Source of the DNA: Bin87 sp965261195 | GTDB taxonomy: Bacteria > Chloroflexota > Dehalococcoidia > Lucifugimonadales > UBA3495 | Reading direction: 5' to 3' | DNA length: 64,000 nucleotides | Assembly: GCA_965261195.1 (NCBI GenBank) | Contig: CBDHDC010000001.1 | Location: 1 to 64,000, forward strand | In this document: positions 26,549-37,000 of the stretch, one piece after another | Numbering within the stretch: the stretch's first letter is position 1 | Layout of the letters: each line of letters opens with the position of its first letter | Program-made: the position numbers and the translations under genes | Notes under the pieces: model-generated | Seen by the model: the letters and a program-made list of their open reading frames with translations, nothing else | What the model was told of the DNA's origin: nothing | The model's database searches: none

Positions 26549-27601
26549 ATGAAGTTCGCCCTTTTTTTACTGGGTTCGTGGACCGAGCCGGAGACCAGCG
26601 CCCAGAGCCGCATCTTCGGTGAAATGCTGGAACAGATTGAATACGCCGAAGAGGTGGGCTTCGATTCGATCTGGATTGCGGAGCACCACTCCAGCCGGTA
26701 CGGCATCTGTCCCTCCCTGATGCCGCTGCTCAGCCACATCGCCGCACGCACCAGGAAGATCCGAATCGGTGCCGGCGTCAGCGTCCTGCCTTTCCACAAC
26801 CCCATTTTCCTGGCAGAAGAGAGCGCCATGCTGGACGTGCTGAGCAATGGCAGGCTGGACTTCGGAGTTGGACGCGGGTCGGCGGACTACGAGTACGGCA
26901 ACTTCAATGTCGACTTTGATACCCGGGACGGGCGAACTCAAGAGGCCCTGGACATTATCCTGGGGCTGTGGAGCCAGTCCGATTTCAGTTTTCAAGGGGA
27001 ATTTTATCAGGTGAAAGACCTTACGATAGCTCCCCGGCCGGTGCAGCAGCCCCATCCCCCGGTGTACCTGGCCGTATCCCGCACCCCGGCCAGCGTGGAC
27101 GTTGCCGTTTCGCGCGACCTTCCCATCCTGACCAGCTTTTCTACCCCGGAGGCCGATAACCTGGGTCTGTTTTCCCTTTACGCTGAACGCTGCGCCGCCG
27201 TCGGAAAGGAACTTCCTATAGAAGAAATGCCCTATTTCCGGTTTGTGTACCTGGAGGAAGACGAACAGACAGCACGGGAATACCCCCGGCCGTCCCTGAC
27301 CTGGGTCCGGGACCTTGGCGGTTATCGGCGCAACTTGACCCACGGCGATGAAATCAATGTGGACCTGGACCACTGGCGCCGAACCCGGACCGTCGAACCG
27401 GCCAGCTATGAGTCGGAACTGGAGACCACTGCCTACTTCGGCACACCGCAGCAATGTGTGCAGCGAATCACCAAGTTACGGGACGAACACGGCATCGGGT
27501 ATTTTGGCGCCAGCATGTCCTTCGGCAGCATGGAGCACTCCAGGGTATTGCGCTCAATGGAGCTTTTCGCCAAGGAAGTGATGCCCAAGTTCCGGTCATA
27601 G
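26549..27601 (+). CDS. LLM-class flavin-dependent oxidoreductase
   Basis: A 350-residue bacterial-luciferase-like monooxygenase. MKFALFLLGSW, then SIWIAEHHSSRYG, RIGAGVSVLPFHNPIFLAEE, DFGVGRGSADYEY and the late block YFGASMSFGSMEHSRVLRSM follow the TIM-barrel order of the family. It uses reduced FMN or F420 supplied by another enzyme to oxidise an organic substrate. The ATG lies downstream of GAAGGAGG with rather long spacing. It is the first gene of a catabolic group (26549-32827) with FAD oxidoreductase, sugar-lactone hydrolase and deacetylase genes. Substrate unknown. Confidence 0.9.
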   Translation: MKFALFLLGSWTEPETSAQSRIFGEMLEQIEYAEEVGFDSIWIAEHHSSRYGICPSLMPLLSHIAARTRKIRIGAGVSVLPFHNPIFLAEESAMLDVLSNGRLDFGVGRGSADYEYGNFNVDFDTRDGRTQEALDIILGLWSQSDFSFQGEFYQVKDLTIAPRPVQQPHPPVYLAVSRTPASVDVAVSRDLPILTSFSTPEADNLGLFSLYAERCAAVGKELPIEEMPYFRFVYLEEDEQTAREYPRPSLTWVRDLGGYRRNLTHGDEINVDLDHWRRTRTVEPASYESELETTAYFGTPQQCVQRITKLRDEHGIGYFGASMSFGSMEHSRVLRSMELFAKEVMPKFRS

Positions 27602-27788
27602 GACTGCGTCACCGACTTTTACCAGCCCAGGCCCACGGTGCCGGTCATGACGATGACGGTATCCGGGGCGACTTGAGGATCATGCTCAAGTACCAGGATG
27701 ACATTGAGGCGGGGCACACCGGGTCGCCGCGCGTCTTGCTGGCAAGTCCGCGTAACCGCGGCCACCGCAGTGGAAGGAGACGCATCCA

Positions 27789-28991
27789 ATGGCCATTCCC
27801 GAGAAACCTCAAAAAGCAGCCGTCATCGGCGCGGGCATCCTGGGCGCCGCCATCGCCTGGCGCCTGGCCCATCGCGGCGTCCACGTCGCCCTCATCGACA
27901 AGGGCCAGCCTGGCCACGGCGCGTCGAGCCACAGCTTTGCCTGGATCAATGCCGGGGCGAAAGAACCCATCGGGTATCACGACCTGAACCGCCGCTCCCT
28001 GGAGATGTGGCCCCGTTGCGCTGCCGGGATGGGCGATGATGGCGATCCGGACAGCGTCGGCCTCCGCTGGGGCGGAAAGGTTTCCTGGGAATCCGACCCG
28101 GTCGCCGCCGAAGAATTGGTGGCCCGGGTGCGGCAGCTACAGTCCTGGGGCTACCCGACCCGCCTGATCGACGCGGGCGAGCTCAAGCGCTTGGAACCGG
28201 GGCTGGACGTCGGCCCGGTGGCTGCCGCCGAGTACAGTCCCAACGAAAGCCAGGTGGAGCCGCAGATGGTGGTCGATGCCTGCCTGCGCCGCCTTCGCGA
28301 AATGGGTTGTGAGATTAATCCGGACACGGAAGTTTGTGGATTTGAGCAGGATGATGATGGCCGGATCCACGGCCTGGCAACCAGCTCTGGCTTCAGGGAT
28401 GTGGATGCAGTGGTCATCGCCGCGGGCACCGGGACCACCGGCCTGGCGGCCCTGGCTGGCATCAACGTGCCCCAGGCGGAAAGTCCCGGGGTGGTGATAC
28501 GGACGAACCCGATGCCGCCCCTGCTCCACAATGTGCCGGTGGTATACGCGCCACCCCTGGGCGATGGCCGCCGGGAGATTCATCTGCGACAGTGCGCCGA
28601 CGGTCGCCTGATGATCGGGGAAGGCGACCAGGAGAGTCTGGCCGAAGACGACACCCAGGCCCACGCCGACGACCTGCTGGCCCGGGCCAGCCGCTATCTG
28701 CCGGGACTCGCCGGTGCGCAGGCCGTTCCGGTGCCGGTGGGCTGGCGTCCCATGCCGCTGGACGGCTATCCGGTGATAGGGTTTGCGTCCGAGGCGCCCA
28801 ACCTGTACGTTGCCCTCACCCACAGCGGCGTTACCCTGGCTCCGGCATTGAGCGAGTTGGCCACCCAGGAAATTTGCGACGGGACGCCGGCGGACGCGGT
28901 GCTGGGGCCCTATCGTCCGCAAAGGTTCGCCGGTCTGACACCCGAGGAAATGGCGGCGGCCAACCACCCCCGCGCCGCCAAGCTCCATTAA
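27789..28991 (+). CDS. FAD-dependent oxidoreductase (D-amino-acid/glycine oxidase type)
   Basis: A 400-residue protein. AVIGAGILGAAIAWRLAHRG at residue 11 is the FAD-binding GxGxxG, SSHSFAWINAGAKEP the substrate-side loop, DAVVIAAGTGTTGLAAL the second dinucleotide contact and YVALTHSGVTLAPALSELA the C-terminal FAD-binding block. GGAAGGAG precedes the ATG by nine bases. Unlike its relative at 5524-6607 it is intact. It probably oxidises a C-N bond of an amino acid or amine in the cytoplasm or at the membrane. The gap to the upstream LLM gene is 187 bases. Confidence 0.9.
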   Translation: MAIPEKPQKAAVIGAGILGAAIAWRLAHRGVHVALIDKGQPGHGASSHSFAWINAGAKEPIGYHDLNRRSLEMWPRCAAGMGDDGDPDSVGLRWGGKVSWESDPVAAEELVARVRQLQSWGYPTRLIDAGELKRLEPGLDVGPVAAAEYSPNESQVEPQMVVDACLRRLREMGCEINPDTEVCGFEQDDDGRIHGLATSSGFRDVDAVVIAAGTGTTGLAALAGINVPQAESPGVVIRTNPMPPLLHNVPVVYAPPLGDGRREIHLRQCADGRLMIGEGDQESLAEDDTQAHADDLLARASRYLPGLAGAQAVPVPVGWRPMPLDGYPVIGFASEAPNLYVALTHSGVTLAPALSELATQEICDGTPADAVLGPYRPQRFAGLTPEEMAAANHPRAAKLH

Positions 28992-29236
28992 CCCTTGAAG
29001 TGATCCTGCTCAAGGTCGTGGACCCAAGCGGTGGTTGAGTCTTCAACGTGTGTTGCGGATCTTCCGCGGTCCATGGGCGGGCCGCAAGTGCCGCATATCC
29101 GGCCACCTGCTCTCCTACGGACCACCGGATCTGGAGGTTTGAACTCCGCTGAACGTCCGCCAAGGCGGGCACCGAGTCTTCATCGACAATCAGATGGTCC
29201 CCTGCCCGCCGAACGCCCGTAAAACTACAGGGCCCA

Positions 29237-29908
29237 CTAGGCCGGAAAGATGCGCTGGTATATCCCAGGAGACCCGGTCTCATGCACCATGTGGGGCCGG
29301 ATTTCGCTGTTCCAGACCGGGGTTACCAGGGTTCGCCAACCGTCCCAGGCGGGGCTTTCCGACACGGCCACGGATTCCATCTCGTGTACCGTCATGTACT
29401 TGGGTTGTCCCTCAACCGCCTCAAACCGGCGGTTGCGAATGTAGCCGGGGACCTTGTAACACTCGGGCAGACGTTCCGTGTTGTAGGCGTCGTTGAACTT
29501 CGCTTCCAACTCCGGAGGCACCGACATCCGGCCCACCAGAAGCGTCGGGGACATGTCGCCCTCGGCGGTTTCCCGAGGCAACTCGTCAGGGAAAATCAGC
29601 CGGTAAAGGTTGCGAATGTAGTTCTGCCCCACCACGCTGGGGGACATTCGTTGGCTCCATTCCGTGGGGTTCTCGTGCTGGTGACGCCAGGCGTCGGAGT
29701 GGAAGGTCTCGGCCTGGTCCAGCTCGTAGCAGGCCAGGTACTTGGGGCTATCCTGATGCGCCTCGTACCGGGCCGCGCTCAACACGCCGGGAATGGATAG
29801 CCGCTCCGGCAGGTGCTCCTCGTTGTACCAGCGGTTGAACTCCTCCTCCACCTCGGGGGGAACATCGGTAAAGACCATCAACATTCCTCTACCCTTTGTC
29901 TCTGCCAT
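29237..29908 (-). CDS. Two-domain dimeric alpha-beta barrel protein
   Basis: A 223-residue protein, the only minus-strand gene in this catabolic stretch. It contains two similar halves: VPPEVEEEFNRWYNEEHLPE with RLSIPGVLSAARYEA, and VPPELEAKFNDAYNTERLPE with CYKVPGYIRNRRFEA. This duplicated ferredoxin-like fold is typical of dimeric alpha-beta barrel proteins (EthD- or ABM-like), some of which are monooxygenases or degrade aromatic compounds. The ATG at 29908 follows GGAGGTCGAGG. A role beside the LLM and FAD enzymes in breaking down an organic compound is reasonable but unproven. Confidence 0.75.
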   Translation of the reverse strand: MAETKGRGMLMVFTDVPPEVEEEFNRWYNEEHLPERLSIPGVLSAARYEAHQDSPKYLACYELDQAETFHSDAWRHQHENPTEWSQRMSPSVVGQNYIRNLYRLIFPDELPRETAEGDMSPTLLVGRMSVPPELEAKFNDAYNTERLPECYKVPGYIRNRRFEAVEGQPKYMTVHEMESVAVSESPAWDGWRTLVTPVWNSEIRPHMVHETGSPGIYQRIFPA

Positions 29909-30178
29909 CCTCGACCTCCAGAATCGATTTAACGGGGTCGCTCTTCGTGAGCATCAGTCCCGCCGGACCGTTGCTTATACGGCCCCTGGCCTGCTGAGCA
30001 TGGTATAGTCAGCGGCGGATACGAGTCAACGAAGTGGCCAGGCAAGAGATGGAGGCCTGGCAGCCATATCATCGGTTGGAAAACGGCATCCGCCAAATCT
30101 CCGAAAGTCTGAGGGAGACGGTCATCAGTCCATCGGTGGAGCAACGCCATCCCGACAAACCAGTTTCAGGAGGCTACC

Positions 30179-31084
30179 ATGCCCGATAATTTGGACCAAA
30201 TCGTAGAATCCTCCGCGGCGGAGCGGCTGGCCACCGGGTTCGAGTTCACCGAAGGGCCCCTGTGGCACCCGGAAGGCCACTTGTTATTCGTGAACAACCG
30301 CATCAACGTCATCTATCGCCTGACGCCCGGCGGCGAACCCGAGGTCATACGGGAAAACAGCGGGGCCGCCAACGGCCTGACCTTCGACCTTGAGGGCAGG
30401 CTGATAATGTGCGAAGGGGACAACCGGCAGATGACCCGTTGGGAACCCGGCGGCTCCATCACCGTAATCGCCGACCGCTGGGAGGGCAAGCGGATACACC
30501 GGCCCAACGATGTGGTGTGCCGCTCCGACGGCAGCATCTACTTCACCAGCCCCGGCGGCCGGCTGCCCCCGGAAGAGCGGGAAATTGACTTCCACGGAAT
30601 CCACCGGATCGCCCCCGATGGCACAGTGACCGCCGTGGTCACCGACTTGGAATCGCCCAACGGCCTGGCCTTCTCTCCCGACGAGACCATTCTGTATGCC
30701 GACAATACCCGCCGCGACGACGAATGTGCGGCGGAGAAGGAACGGGGCGAGGTTTGTACCCACCAGTACATCCGGGCCTACGACGTGGCCCCGGACGGCT
30801 CGGTGAGCAATAGCCGCCTGTTCGCCAACATGCACTCGGCGGAGGACGGCGTCCCCGATGGGATGAAGGTTGATTCCGAAGGACGGGTGTACTGCACCGG
30901 CGCGGGGGGAGTTTGGGTCTTCGAGCCGGACGGTTCCCTGGTTGGGATAATCCGGCTGCCCGAGATTCCGGCCAACTGCGCATGGGGCGACGCCGACTGC
31001 CGTACCATGTACTTCACCGCCCGCAGCTCGGTCTACCGGCTTCGGATGAAGACCACCGGAATCAACCCCTGGCGGGGCGGCTGA
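30179..31084 (+). CDS. SMP-30/gluconolactonase family protein
   Basis: A 301-residue six-bladed beta-propeller hydrolase. FEFTEGPLWHPEGHLLF provides the first metal-binding glutamate, SGAANGLTFDLEGRLIMCE and HRPNDVVCRSDGSIYFTSP the asparagine ligands, and SPNGLAFSPDETILYADN the aspartate region. These enzymes open sugar lactones or related lactones using a divalent cation. CAGGAGG precedes the ATG by five bases. No signal peptide, so cytoplasmic. The next gene starts 50 bases after, in the same direction, so the two probably form one transcript. Confidence 0.9.
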   Translation: MPDNLDQIVESSAAERLATGFEFTEGPLWHPEGHLLFVNNRINVIYRLTPGGEPEVIRENSGAANGLTFDLEGRLIMCEGDNRQMTRWEPGGSITVIADRWEGKRIHRPNDVVCRSDGSIYFTSPGGRLPPEEREIDFHGIHRIAPDGTVTAVVTDLESPNGLAFSPDETILYADNTRRDDECAAEKERGEVCTHQYIRAYDVAPDGSVSNSRLFANMHSAEDGVPDGMKVDSEGRVYCTGAGGVWVFEPDGSLVGIIRLPEIPANCAWGDADCRTMYFTARSSVYRLRMKTTGINPWRGG

Positions 31085-31133
31085 CCGGCCCTCTTGCAGG
31101 GGCGCCTGGCGGATGCAAAGGAGGAGCCATCTT

Positions 31134-32027
31134 ATGGCAGGACGCGACCTGATCGGCTACGGCCCCAATTCGCCGGTGGTGGAATGGCCCAATGGCGCCC
31201 GGATTGCCGTATCGTTTGTCGTCAACTACGAGGAAGGGTCGGAAAATTCCATCCTGGATGGGGACCCTCATGGCGAGACGGTTGGCGAGTCGCCGTCGCC
31301 GGTAGCCAGGGGAGAGAGGGACCTGGCAAATGAGTCTTTCTTCGAGTATGGGAGCCGGGTCGGCGTCTGGCGCATACTCGACCTGCTGGACGAGTATGGC
31401 GTCAACTCGACATTTTTCGCCTGCGCCCTGGCACTGGAGCGCAACCCGGAAGTGGGGCCGGAGGTCGTCCGCCGGGGACACGAGGTAATGGGCCACGGCA
31501 ACCGCTGGGAAGAATACTACAAGATGGACCGGGAGGCTGAACGGCAGGCCATCCATGAGGCGGTGGCCTCCATCACCCGCACCACCGGGCAGCGTCCGCT
31601 GGGGTGGTACACGCGTTACGGACCCAGCGTGAACACCCGGGAACTGGTGGTGGCGGAAGGCGGGTTCGTCTACGACTGCAACGCCTACAACGACGACCTG
31701 CCCTATTACACTGAGGTCCACGGAAACCCGTGGCTGGTGGTGCCCTACTCGTTGGAGGTCAACGACTACGGGTTCTGGCGTGGCCAGTTGTCCACGCCCA
31801 ACGACTTCTTCGAGTCGGCGCGCAACTGTTTCGACACTCTCTACCGGGAGGGAGCGACCCACCCCAAGATGATGTCGGTGGGACTCCATTGCCGCATCAT
31901 CGGCAAGCCGGCCCGGGCTGCGGCGCTGCGCCGGTTCCTGGAATATGTGAAGGGCAAGCCCGATGTTTGGCTGCCCCGGCGCATCGACATCGCCCGGTGG
32001 TGGCTGGACAATTACCCGGCCCAGTAA
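31134..32027 (+). CDS. Polysaccharide deacetylase family protein (PuuE allantoinase-like)
   Basis: A 297-residue protein with a NodB-type barrel. The start at ATG 31134 is supported by AAAGGAGGAG eight bases before; an ATG 21 bases upstream is less likely. ARIAVSFVVNYEEGSENSIL, STFFACALALERNPE and RRGHEVMGHGNRWEEYY (metal-binding H-x-x-x-H-like site) are typical of the cofactor-independent allantoinase/peptidoglycan deacetylase-like branch. The enzyme would hydrolyse an amide or N-acetyl group. It follows the SMP-30 gene closely. Whether the substrate is allantoin, a chitin-type sugar or something else cannot be told. Confidence 0.85.
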   Translation: MAGRDLIGYGPNSPVVEWPNGARIAVSFVVNYEEGSENSILDGDPHGETVGESPSPVARGERDLANESFFEYGSRVGVWRILDLLDEYGVNSTFFACALALERNPEVGPEVVRRGHEVMGHGNRWEEYYKMDREAERQAIHEAVASITRTTGQRPLGWYTRYGPSVNTRELVVAEGGFVYDCNAYNDDLPYYTEVHGNPWLVVPYSLEVNDYGFWRGQLSTPNDFFESARNCFDTLYREGATHPKMMSVGLHCRIIGKPARAAALRRFLEYVKGKPDVWLPRRIDIARWWLDNYPAQ

Positions 32028-32359
32028 ACGAGGACCAGTTTTGGTTGACCTGATTGCCCGGCCATACTGCTCTCCCTTCTGGTTGCGAACTCCCAAGACC
32101 ATCAATTCAAAACGGTTGGACTGACAGGACAAATCGATAATTGGGGGGAAACAAAAATCAGAAGCGAGGCAACAATTTAGACCAGAGAAGTAGAGTGTTA
32201 CTCTGGGTCAATCGTGCGGGGAGGGGGACGAGGATGAAACGGTACGAGGTCAGTGCATCCCAGTGGCGGCTGAATTTATCGTGGGTGAATGTATGGAAAT
32301 GGACGGCGGCCAGGCCGCCTGAGCCATCAAGGTCAGCGCACCCTTTCGGAGGAAGGCAG

Positions 32360-32827
32360 ATGGTGAGTTTAGAGGACATCGAACGCAGGCTTCGGGCCCT
32401 GGAAGATGTAGAGGAGATCAAGCGTCTCAAGGCCCGTTACTGCACCTACTGCGACGACAACTATGACGCCGACAAGATCGCCAGCCTGTTTGTCGAAGAC
32501 GCGATTTGGGACGGCGGCATTCGGGGCAAAGCTGAAGGACGGGATGGAATCCGCAACTTCTTCGTCAACGCTTCGAAGAGGCTGCCCTTCGCCATTCACA
32601 TGGTGATGAACCCCATCATCGAGGTTAATGGGGACGCTGCCACCGGCATCTGGTACCTGTTCCAAGCGTGCACCTACGCAGACGGCGACCGGGCGGTATG
32701 GGGATCGGCAAGGTACGACGAAGAGTACGTCAGGGTAAACGGCGTCTGGATGTTCAAACACCTGAAGCTAACGTCCCACTTCTGGACCCCCTTCAACGAA
32801 GGGTGGGTCAAGGCCCAATTCGTGTAG
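32360..32827 (+). CDS. SnoaL/NTF2-like protein
   Basis: A 155-residue protein. The ATG at 32360 follows GGAGGAAGG. EEIKRLKARYCTYCDDNYDA, then SLFVEDAIWDGG and GRDGIRNFFVN are the conserved first helices and strand of SnoaL-like cone-shaped folds; VNGVWMFKHLKLTSHFWTPF closes it. Members act as small-molecule isomerases, hydratases or dehydratases, or as subunits of ring-hydroxylating enzymes. A longer frame starting at 32141 has no ribosome binding site and is not used. It is followed after two bases by the start of a short-chain dehydrogenase gene. Confidence 0.8.
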   Translation: MVSLEDIERRLRALEDVEEIKRLKARYCTYCDDNYDADKIASLFVEDAIWDGGIRGKAEGRDGIRNFFVNASKRLPFAIHMVMNPIIEVNGDAATGIWYLFQACTYADGDRAVWGSARYDEEYVRVNGVWMFKHLKLTSHFWTPFNEGWVKAQFV

Positions 32828-32829
32828 GC

Positions 32830-32902
32830 ATGGGGACCATGGGTCAGATGGACGGAATGGTCGCAATCGTCACCGGCGCCAGCCGAGGACTGGGGCAGGC
32901 CC
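32830..32902 (+). pseudogene. Short-chain dehydrogenase start, cut by IS630
   Basis: ATG at 32830 opens MGTMGQMDGMVAIVTGASRG then LGQAL, the NAD-binding TGxxxGxG of classical SDR enzymes. The frame ends exactly where an IS630 terminal repeat begins (TAGTAGTCAGTCA at 32903). The remainder of the gene is not found anywhere in the window, so the insertion was followed by a deletion. It would have been the last gene of the catabolic group. Confidence 0.8.
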
Positions 32903-32908
32903 TAGTAG

Positions 32909-33680
32909 TCAGTCAACTTTGGAATCAAAAGGGTAGAGGCGGTGGAGTTTGGTTCGAGCATCCTGGGTTTTGAACCGCCAGTTGATACCAACTCGGGCGG
33001 CGTTGCGCTCCCGCACCAGTGCCTGGACTTCCCTCCCGAGAGCCTCCTCGTCGGGGAGCCGCTGCTTCAGGCAGCAGCGGGACAGTACGCTGAACTCGAT
33101 TTCCGCCATGTTCAACCAACTCCCGTGCTTCGGAGTGTAGTGGACCTCCAGCCGTTTCGCAATCCGCCGGGCCTCGGCCGCTGGGAACGTCTCGTACAGC
33201 GGCGCCGCGCGGTGGGTGTTGAGATTGTCCAGGACCACCCGCACCACCGGGGTCTCCGGATGGGCTTCATCCACCAGCCAGCGCATCTGGTGGGCGAAGT
33301 CCTGCATGGTGCGCCGCTGGGTCACCGCCACCTGCCGCCACCCGGCCAGCGGCTCGCAGGCCAGGAACAGGTTTCGGGCGCCTTCCCTGCGGTACTCGTA
33401 GTCCTGCCGCAGGGGAAGTCCAGGCCGGAGCGGCAGTGAGGGCCGAGTCTCCGCCAGCAACTGGGTGGAGGTCTCGTCAAAGCAGACCACCGGACGCTGG
33501 GGGTCATACGGTTCGGCGTACAGGTCCAGCGCTTCCTCCATGTTGGCCACGAACTCGGCGCTCACCTTGGGGATGCACCACTCCTGCTTCTGCCACGGCT
33601 TGAGAACGTTTTTTTGAGACGCTTACGCACTCCCTCGTGGGACATGGAGGACGCCAGCCCCAGTTCCACCACCTTGCCAG
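32909..33680 (-). pseudogene. IS630-family transposase, first copy (truncated)
   Basis: The C-terminal 218 residues are intact and contain the DDE residues: VVCFDETSTQLLAE, VRVVLDNLNTH and SWLNMAEIEFSVLSRC. Upstream, a second frame supplies LAGKVVELGLASSM and SHEGVRKRLKK; the two are joined at a run of seven A residues, one fewer than needed for a continuous frame. The N-terminal DNA-binding third is missing because the element is fused at about 33680 to an IS1380 fragment. The 3' end carries the inverted repeat at 32903. Confidence 0.85.
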
Positions 33681-33790
33681 CCAATGGTTCAGCCCGACGC
33701 CGTAGTTGAGGTCTCGGATGGCATTCTCGATCTCGGCGTGGCGGCGATGATCAGCCTCCAGTTCCAGGGTCTCTCCGTCCCGGTCTGTGC
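33681..33790 (-). pseudogene. IS1380 transposase internal fragment
   Basis: Reads GETLELEADHRRHAEIENAI then RDLNYGVGLNH, nearly identical to part of the IS1380 copy at 2202-3526. It is joined in frame to IS630 sequence on its 3' side, showing a recombination or deletion between two elements. Confidence 0.8.
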
Positions 33791-33795
33791 CGGCC

Positions 33796-33918
33796 TGTGA
33801 CGGCCGAGTCCAGCGCATCCCACATCCACTCCGACAACTCCCGCCCGCTCCAGTTCGCCGACGCTCCCCAGGTAGCCTCCTGCTCCGGCGTCATGGTGAG
33901 CTCCACCTGGTCGTTCAT
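33796..33918 (-). pseudogene. Possible ribbon-helix-helix or mobilisation protein fragment
   Basis: ATG at 33918 opens MNDQVELTMTPEQEATWGAS, then GRELSEWMWDALDSA, after which IS1380 sequence begins. The pattern of a short strand, then a helix ending in LSEWxWDALD suggests a ribbon-helix-helix type domain. Too short for certainty. Confidence 0.3.
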
Positions 33919-34029
33919 GCCTCCCGGAAAGGCTGCGCAAGGCCGACGGACGAGCCACATCCCAGCCCCTTCGACAAGCTCAGGCCCAACGGGCGTTGTC
34001 AACCATATTTGTCGGTTTGGCGTCAATCA

Positions 34030-37000
34030 TTACCCCGCCACCCTGGTCTCCGTATCTCCCGCAGAGAATGCACTCATGTAAGCCAAGATAAGACTGCGGG
34101 TTCGGTAAGTGCCGAACTCGGCCTCGTCTTCCTTTTGCACGATGGGGAACGTGCTCAATATGTAGTCGGCGTCATCACGCGAAAGGCCGTAAAGACGGAA
34201 ATAGAGTGCGTCGAGGCGAGCGCGCAGGTGTCGGCGCTCCTCCTCGTCCCAAATGAACGGCGGGCCGTCGCAGCCAAGGTCGCGAGCGAACGGGCCCATA
34301 TCGTCGGCGGTATAGGTGAGCCGGAGCACGTGGTCCCGGACGAGGTCACGCGCAGTCGTCGTACCGAACTGCTGGCCGTAATCGTCAGGTGCAATGACGG
34401 GGAGCTGCTCTATGATGAACAAATTCAAAGTCTGGCCCTGTACTTTCTGCCGTGTCGCGAAGTCAAATACCATTGCGTTGAGATTGGCGGCCAGCAACCA
34501 TTCATTGCGATTTGCCTGTTGTGGCTTGAAAATCGGCACCTTGTTTCCGAATCCGACCGTGGGGAACAGAGCGGCGATAAACGTCCTCGCATTCGTGGAG
34601 GCGGTGATTTCCTTGAATCCGAGAACCCATTCCGTTCCAGAATCCCATCCGCAATCAGATGCCGGCACCCAGAACTGGGGCTCCGGCAACCAACCTGTAT
34701 TGGCGTGTTCGGCGAGACTGGTTGCCCGCGGTTGAGCCGGCCGGTTCAGGTTTTGCGGATTCACGACCACACTGGCGGCCCGGTGGTCGAACGCCTGCAC
34801 CATCTTGCCCTCATACAGGGGCAGATACAGTTCCTCGCCCTTCTTCCAACGGTTACCTTCGACACGGTAGAATCCCTCGTTGTCCAGTTGCGCCGCAGTG
34901 CGGAACAGATGGGAGTCGTTGGTCATATGGAACATCGTGTGGTAACGCACCGGCCACGCCCTTCGTTCTCCACCGCCCGCCCGGTCCACCAATACCGGCT
35001 GCTGCTCATAGATGCGGCGCGTGATCTCAGCATCCCTTCGCGTGCGAAAAACCGGAGCTGTTCCGGTGTTGGGGTTCACCAGGTCGAAGTCCGCGGGGTC
35101 CAGCGCAAAGCAGCGTTCCGGATCCTCAATGGTATTGGAGTCGTGGAGGAAGAAGGCGCACCGGGTTTCACCGAATCGTCGCTCTTCACCGCCGAATATC
35201 AGTGCGCAGAACTTGAACCGGGAGTCCACATCGGGGAAGAAGGGTGGGAGGTCTGTGCCGAGACGCCGGTTCTCGAAGTCGAACAGGCCGCCCAGGCGCC
35301 CGCTAGTGGAAACGGACTTGAAGAACTTAGCCGCGGTCTTGTCGGCATAGATGCCCGACGGCGTCAGCAGCCCCACGATGCCATCGGGCTTGACCAACTC
35401 CATGGCGCGTTCAATAAACAGCGAGTAGAGGTTGATGTCGCCGCCGCCGAGCAGGGGATAGTGTCCGGACGCGCGGACCATCTTGCCCAGGGTTTCGGCC
35501 CGTTCCTTCGCCGCGTCGAACTCGGACGCCAGGGGAGACCCGCTGGCGCGCAACCGGTCTACGCCGTTCTTCCGGGCGGCGGCGGTCGGAGCGTGGGCCA
35601 ACTCCGGTGAGCGGGTGGCGAACCACTCCACCTCCTGCAGCTTGATCCGGTCCCAGGGCGGGTTGCCGATGACGGCGTCGAACCCGCCCTGGGGATGCGC
35701 GCTCTGCCAACTGTGCCAGACGCCGGGGAACGCGGCCTCCCAGTGCAGGAATCCCTCGCGCTCCGCGATGGACCTGGTCTCATTCCAAAGGTCGGTGAAC
35801 GCTGACTCCAGGGGACTTCCGTCCGTAAACTCTCCCCGCGCCAGCAGGCTGTATGCTTCGTCCGGCTGCTCAGCGAGGGTGTCAACCAGCTGCGACTCGA
35901 AGGCTCGGCGCTCCCGCTGCTTCATGCCGGCGGTCAGCCAGCGCAAGCCGGTCAGGAGATCCAGCAGGCTGCGCAGGTCCGCTGTAGTATCCTCCACTTC
36001 CTGGAACAGGGTGGCCGACTGCCTGACCTCCACGATGTCGGCGTCGGACATCTCCTCGATACGCTCCATCCCATCCGTGGCGGCTTCCGCTCCGGTTATG
36101 GCTGAACTGGCGAACAGTCCGCCCAGACGGTTCAGTTCCGCAGTAGCTTCCATCACCCGCAGGCCGACCAGGGAGTCGCCGGAGCGCAGGTGGTGATCCA
36201 GAAAGGACAGCGGCGCGCCGACGGTGAAGCTGTGCAGCCACAGCGACACCTTAGCCAGTTCCACGGTCAGGGGGTTCTTGTCCGCACCGTAGATGCAGCG
36301 CTTGAGCACCATCCGCCGGATGATGGCCTGGTCGGTGAGTTGGGCCTGGTCCATCACCCAGTCCGCTGCCTGGGCCCGTTGGGCGATGTCCTGACGGATT
36401 GCGGCCACCCGCTCCACCAAAGGCGATACGTACTCGCCATCGAGCCACTCCGGAACCCCGGGCGCGTGTTCCACCATTTCAGCGATATAGTCGGACAGAA
36501 AATCGACGGCGGTGACCAGAAAGTGGCCGCTGCCCATGGCCGGGTCGAGCACCTTGAGGTCCAGTACCGCCTCGGCCGGGTCCAGCTGCAGCAACTCGGC
36601 ATAGCGCTCGGCTTTGGGCCTGGGGTCGCCAGCCAACTCAACAGCCTTCTCCACGAAAGCCGCCAGCCGCTCCTCTGCCAGGGGCTTCAGGGTCTGGTCC
36701 ACAATCAGATCGACCAGTTCCTGAGACGTGAAGAAGCTGCCGCTATCCTTGCGGGCGTAGCTGTTGGGGCGTGCGACGACCTTGCCATCGTCGTCCCAAA
36801 CCGGCTCACGCTCCAGCAGGCGCTCGTAGATGGACCCCAACTGCTGGACCGACATATCTCGATAGTTGACGAAGCGCCGTCCCTCGGGGGTCTCGGTGTG
36901 GCTCAGGTCGTAGATTATCGGGGCAATCGCAGCATCGGGTAGACGGACGTTGGCCAACAGCGGAGCGGCCGCGTCGTTGAACAGGCCGCCGTTGTAGGGC

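Noticed and set aside
33787..35610. A 607-codon open frame on the plus strand
   Set aside because: It lies antisense to the restriction-modification gene, which has clear methylase motifs; the plus-strand translation has none and crosses the IS1380 junction.
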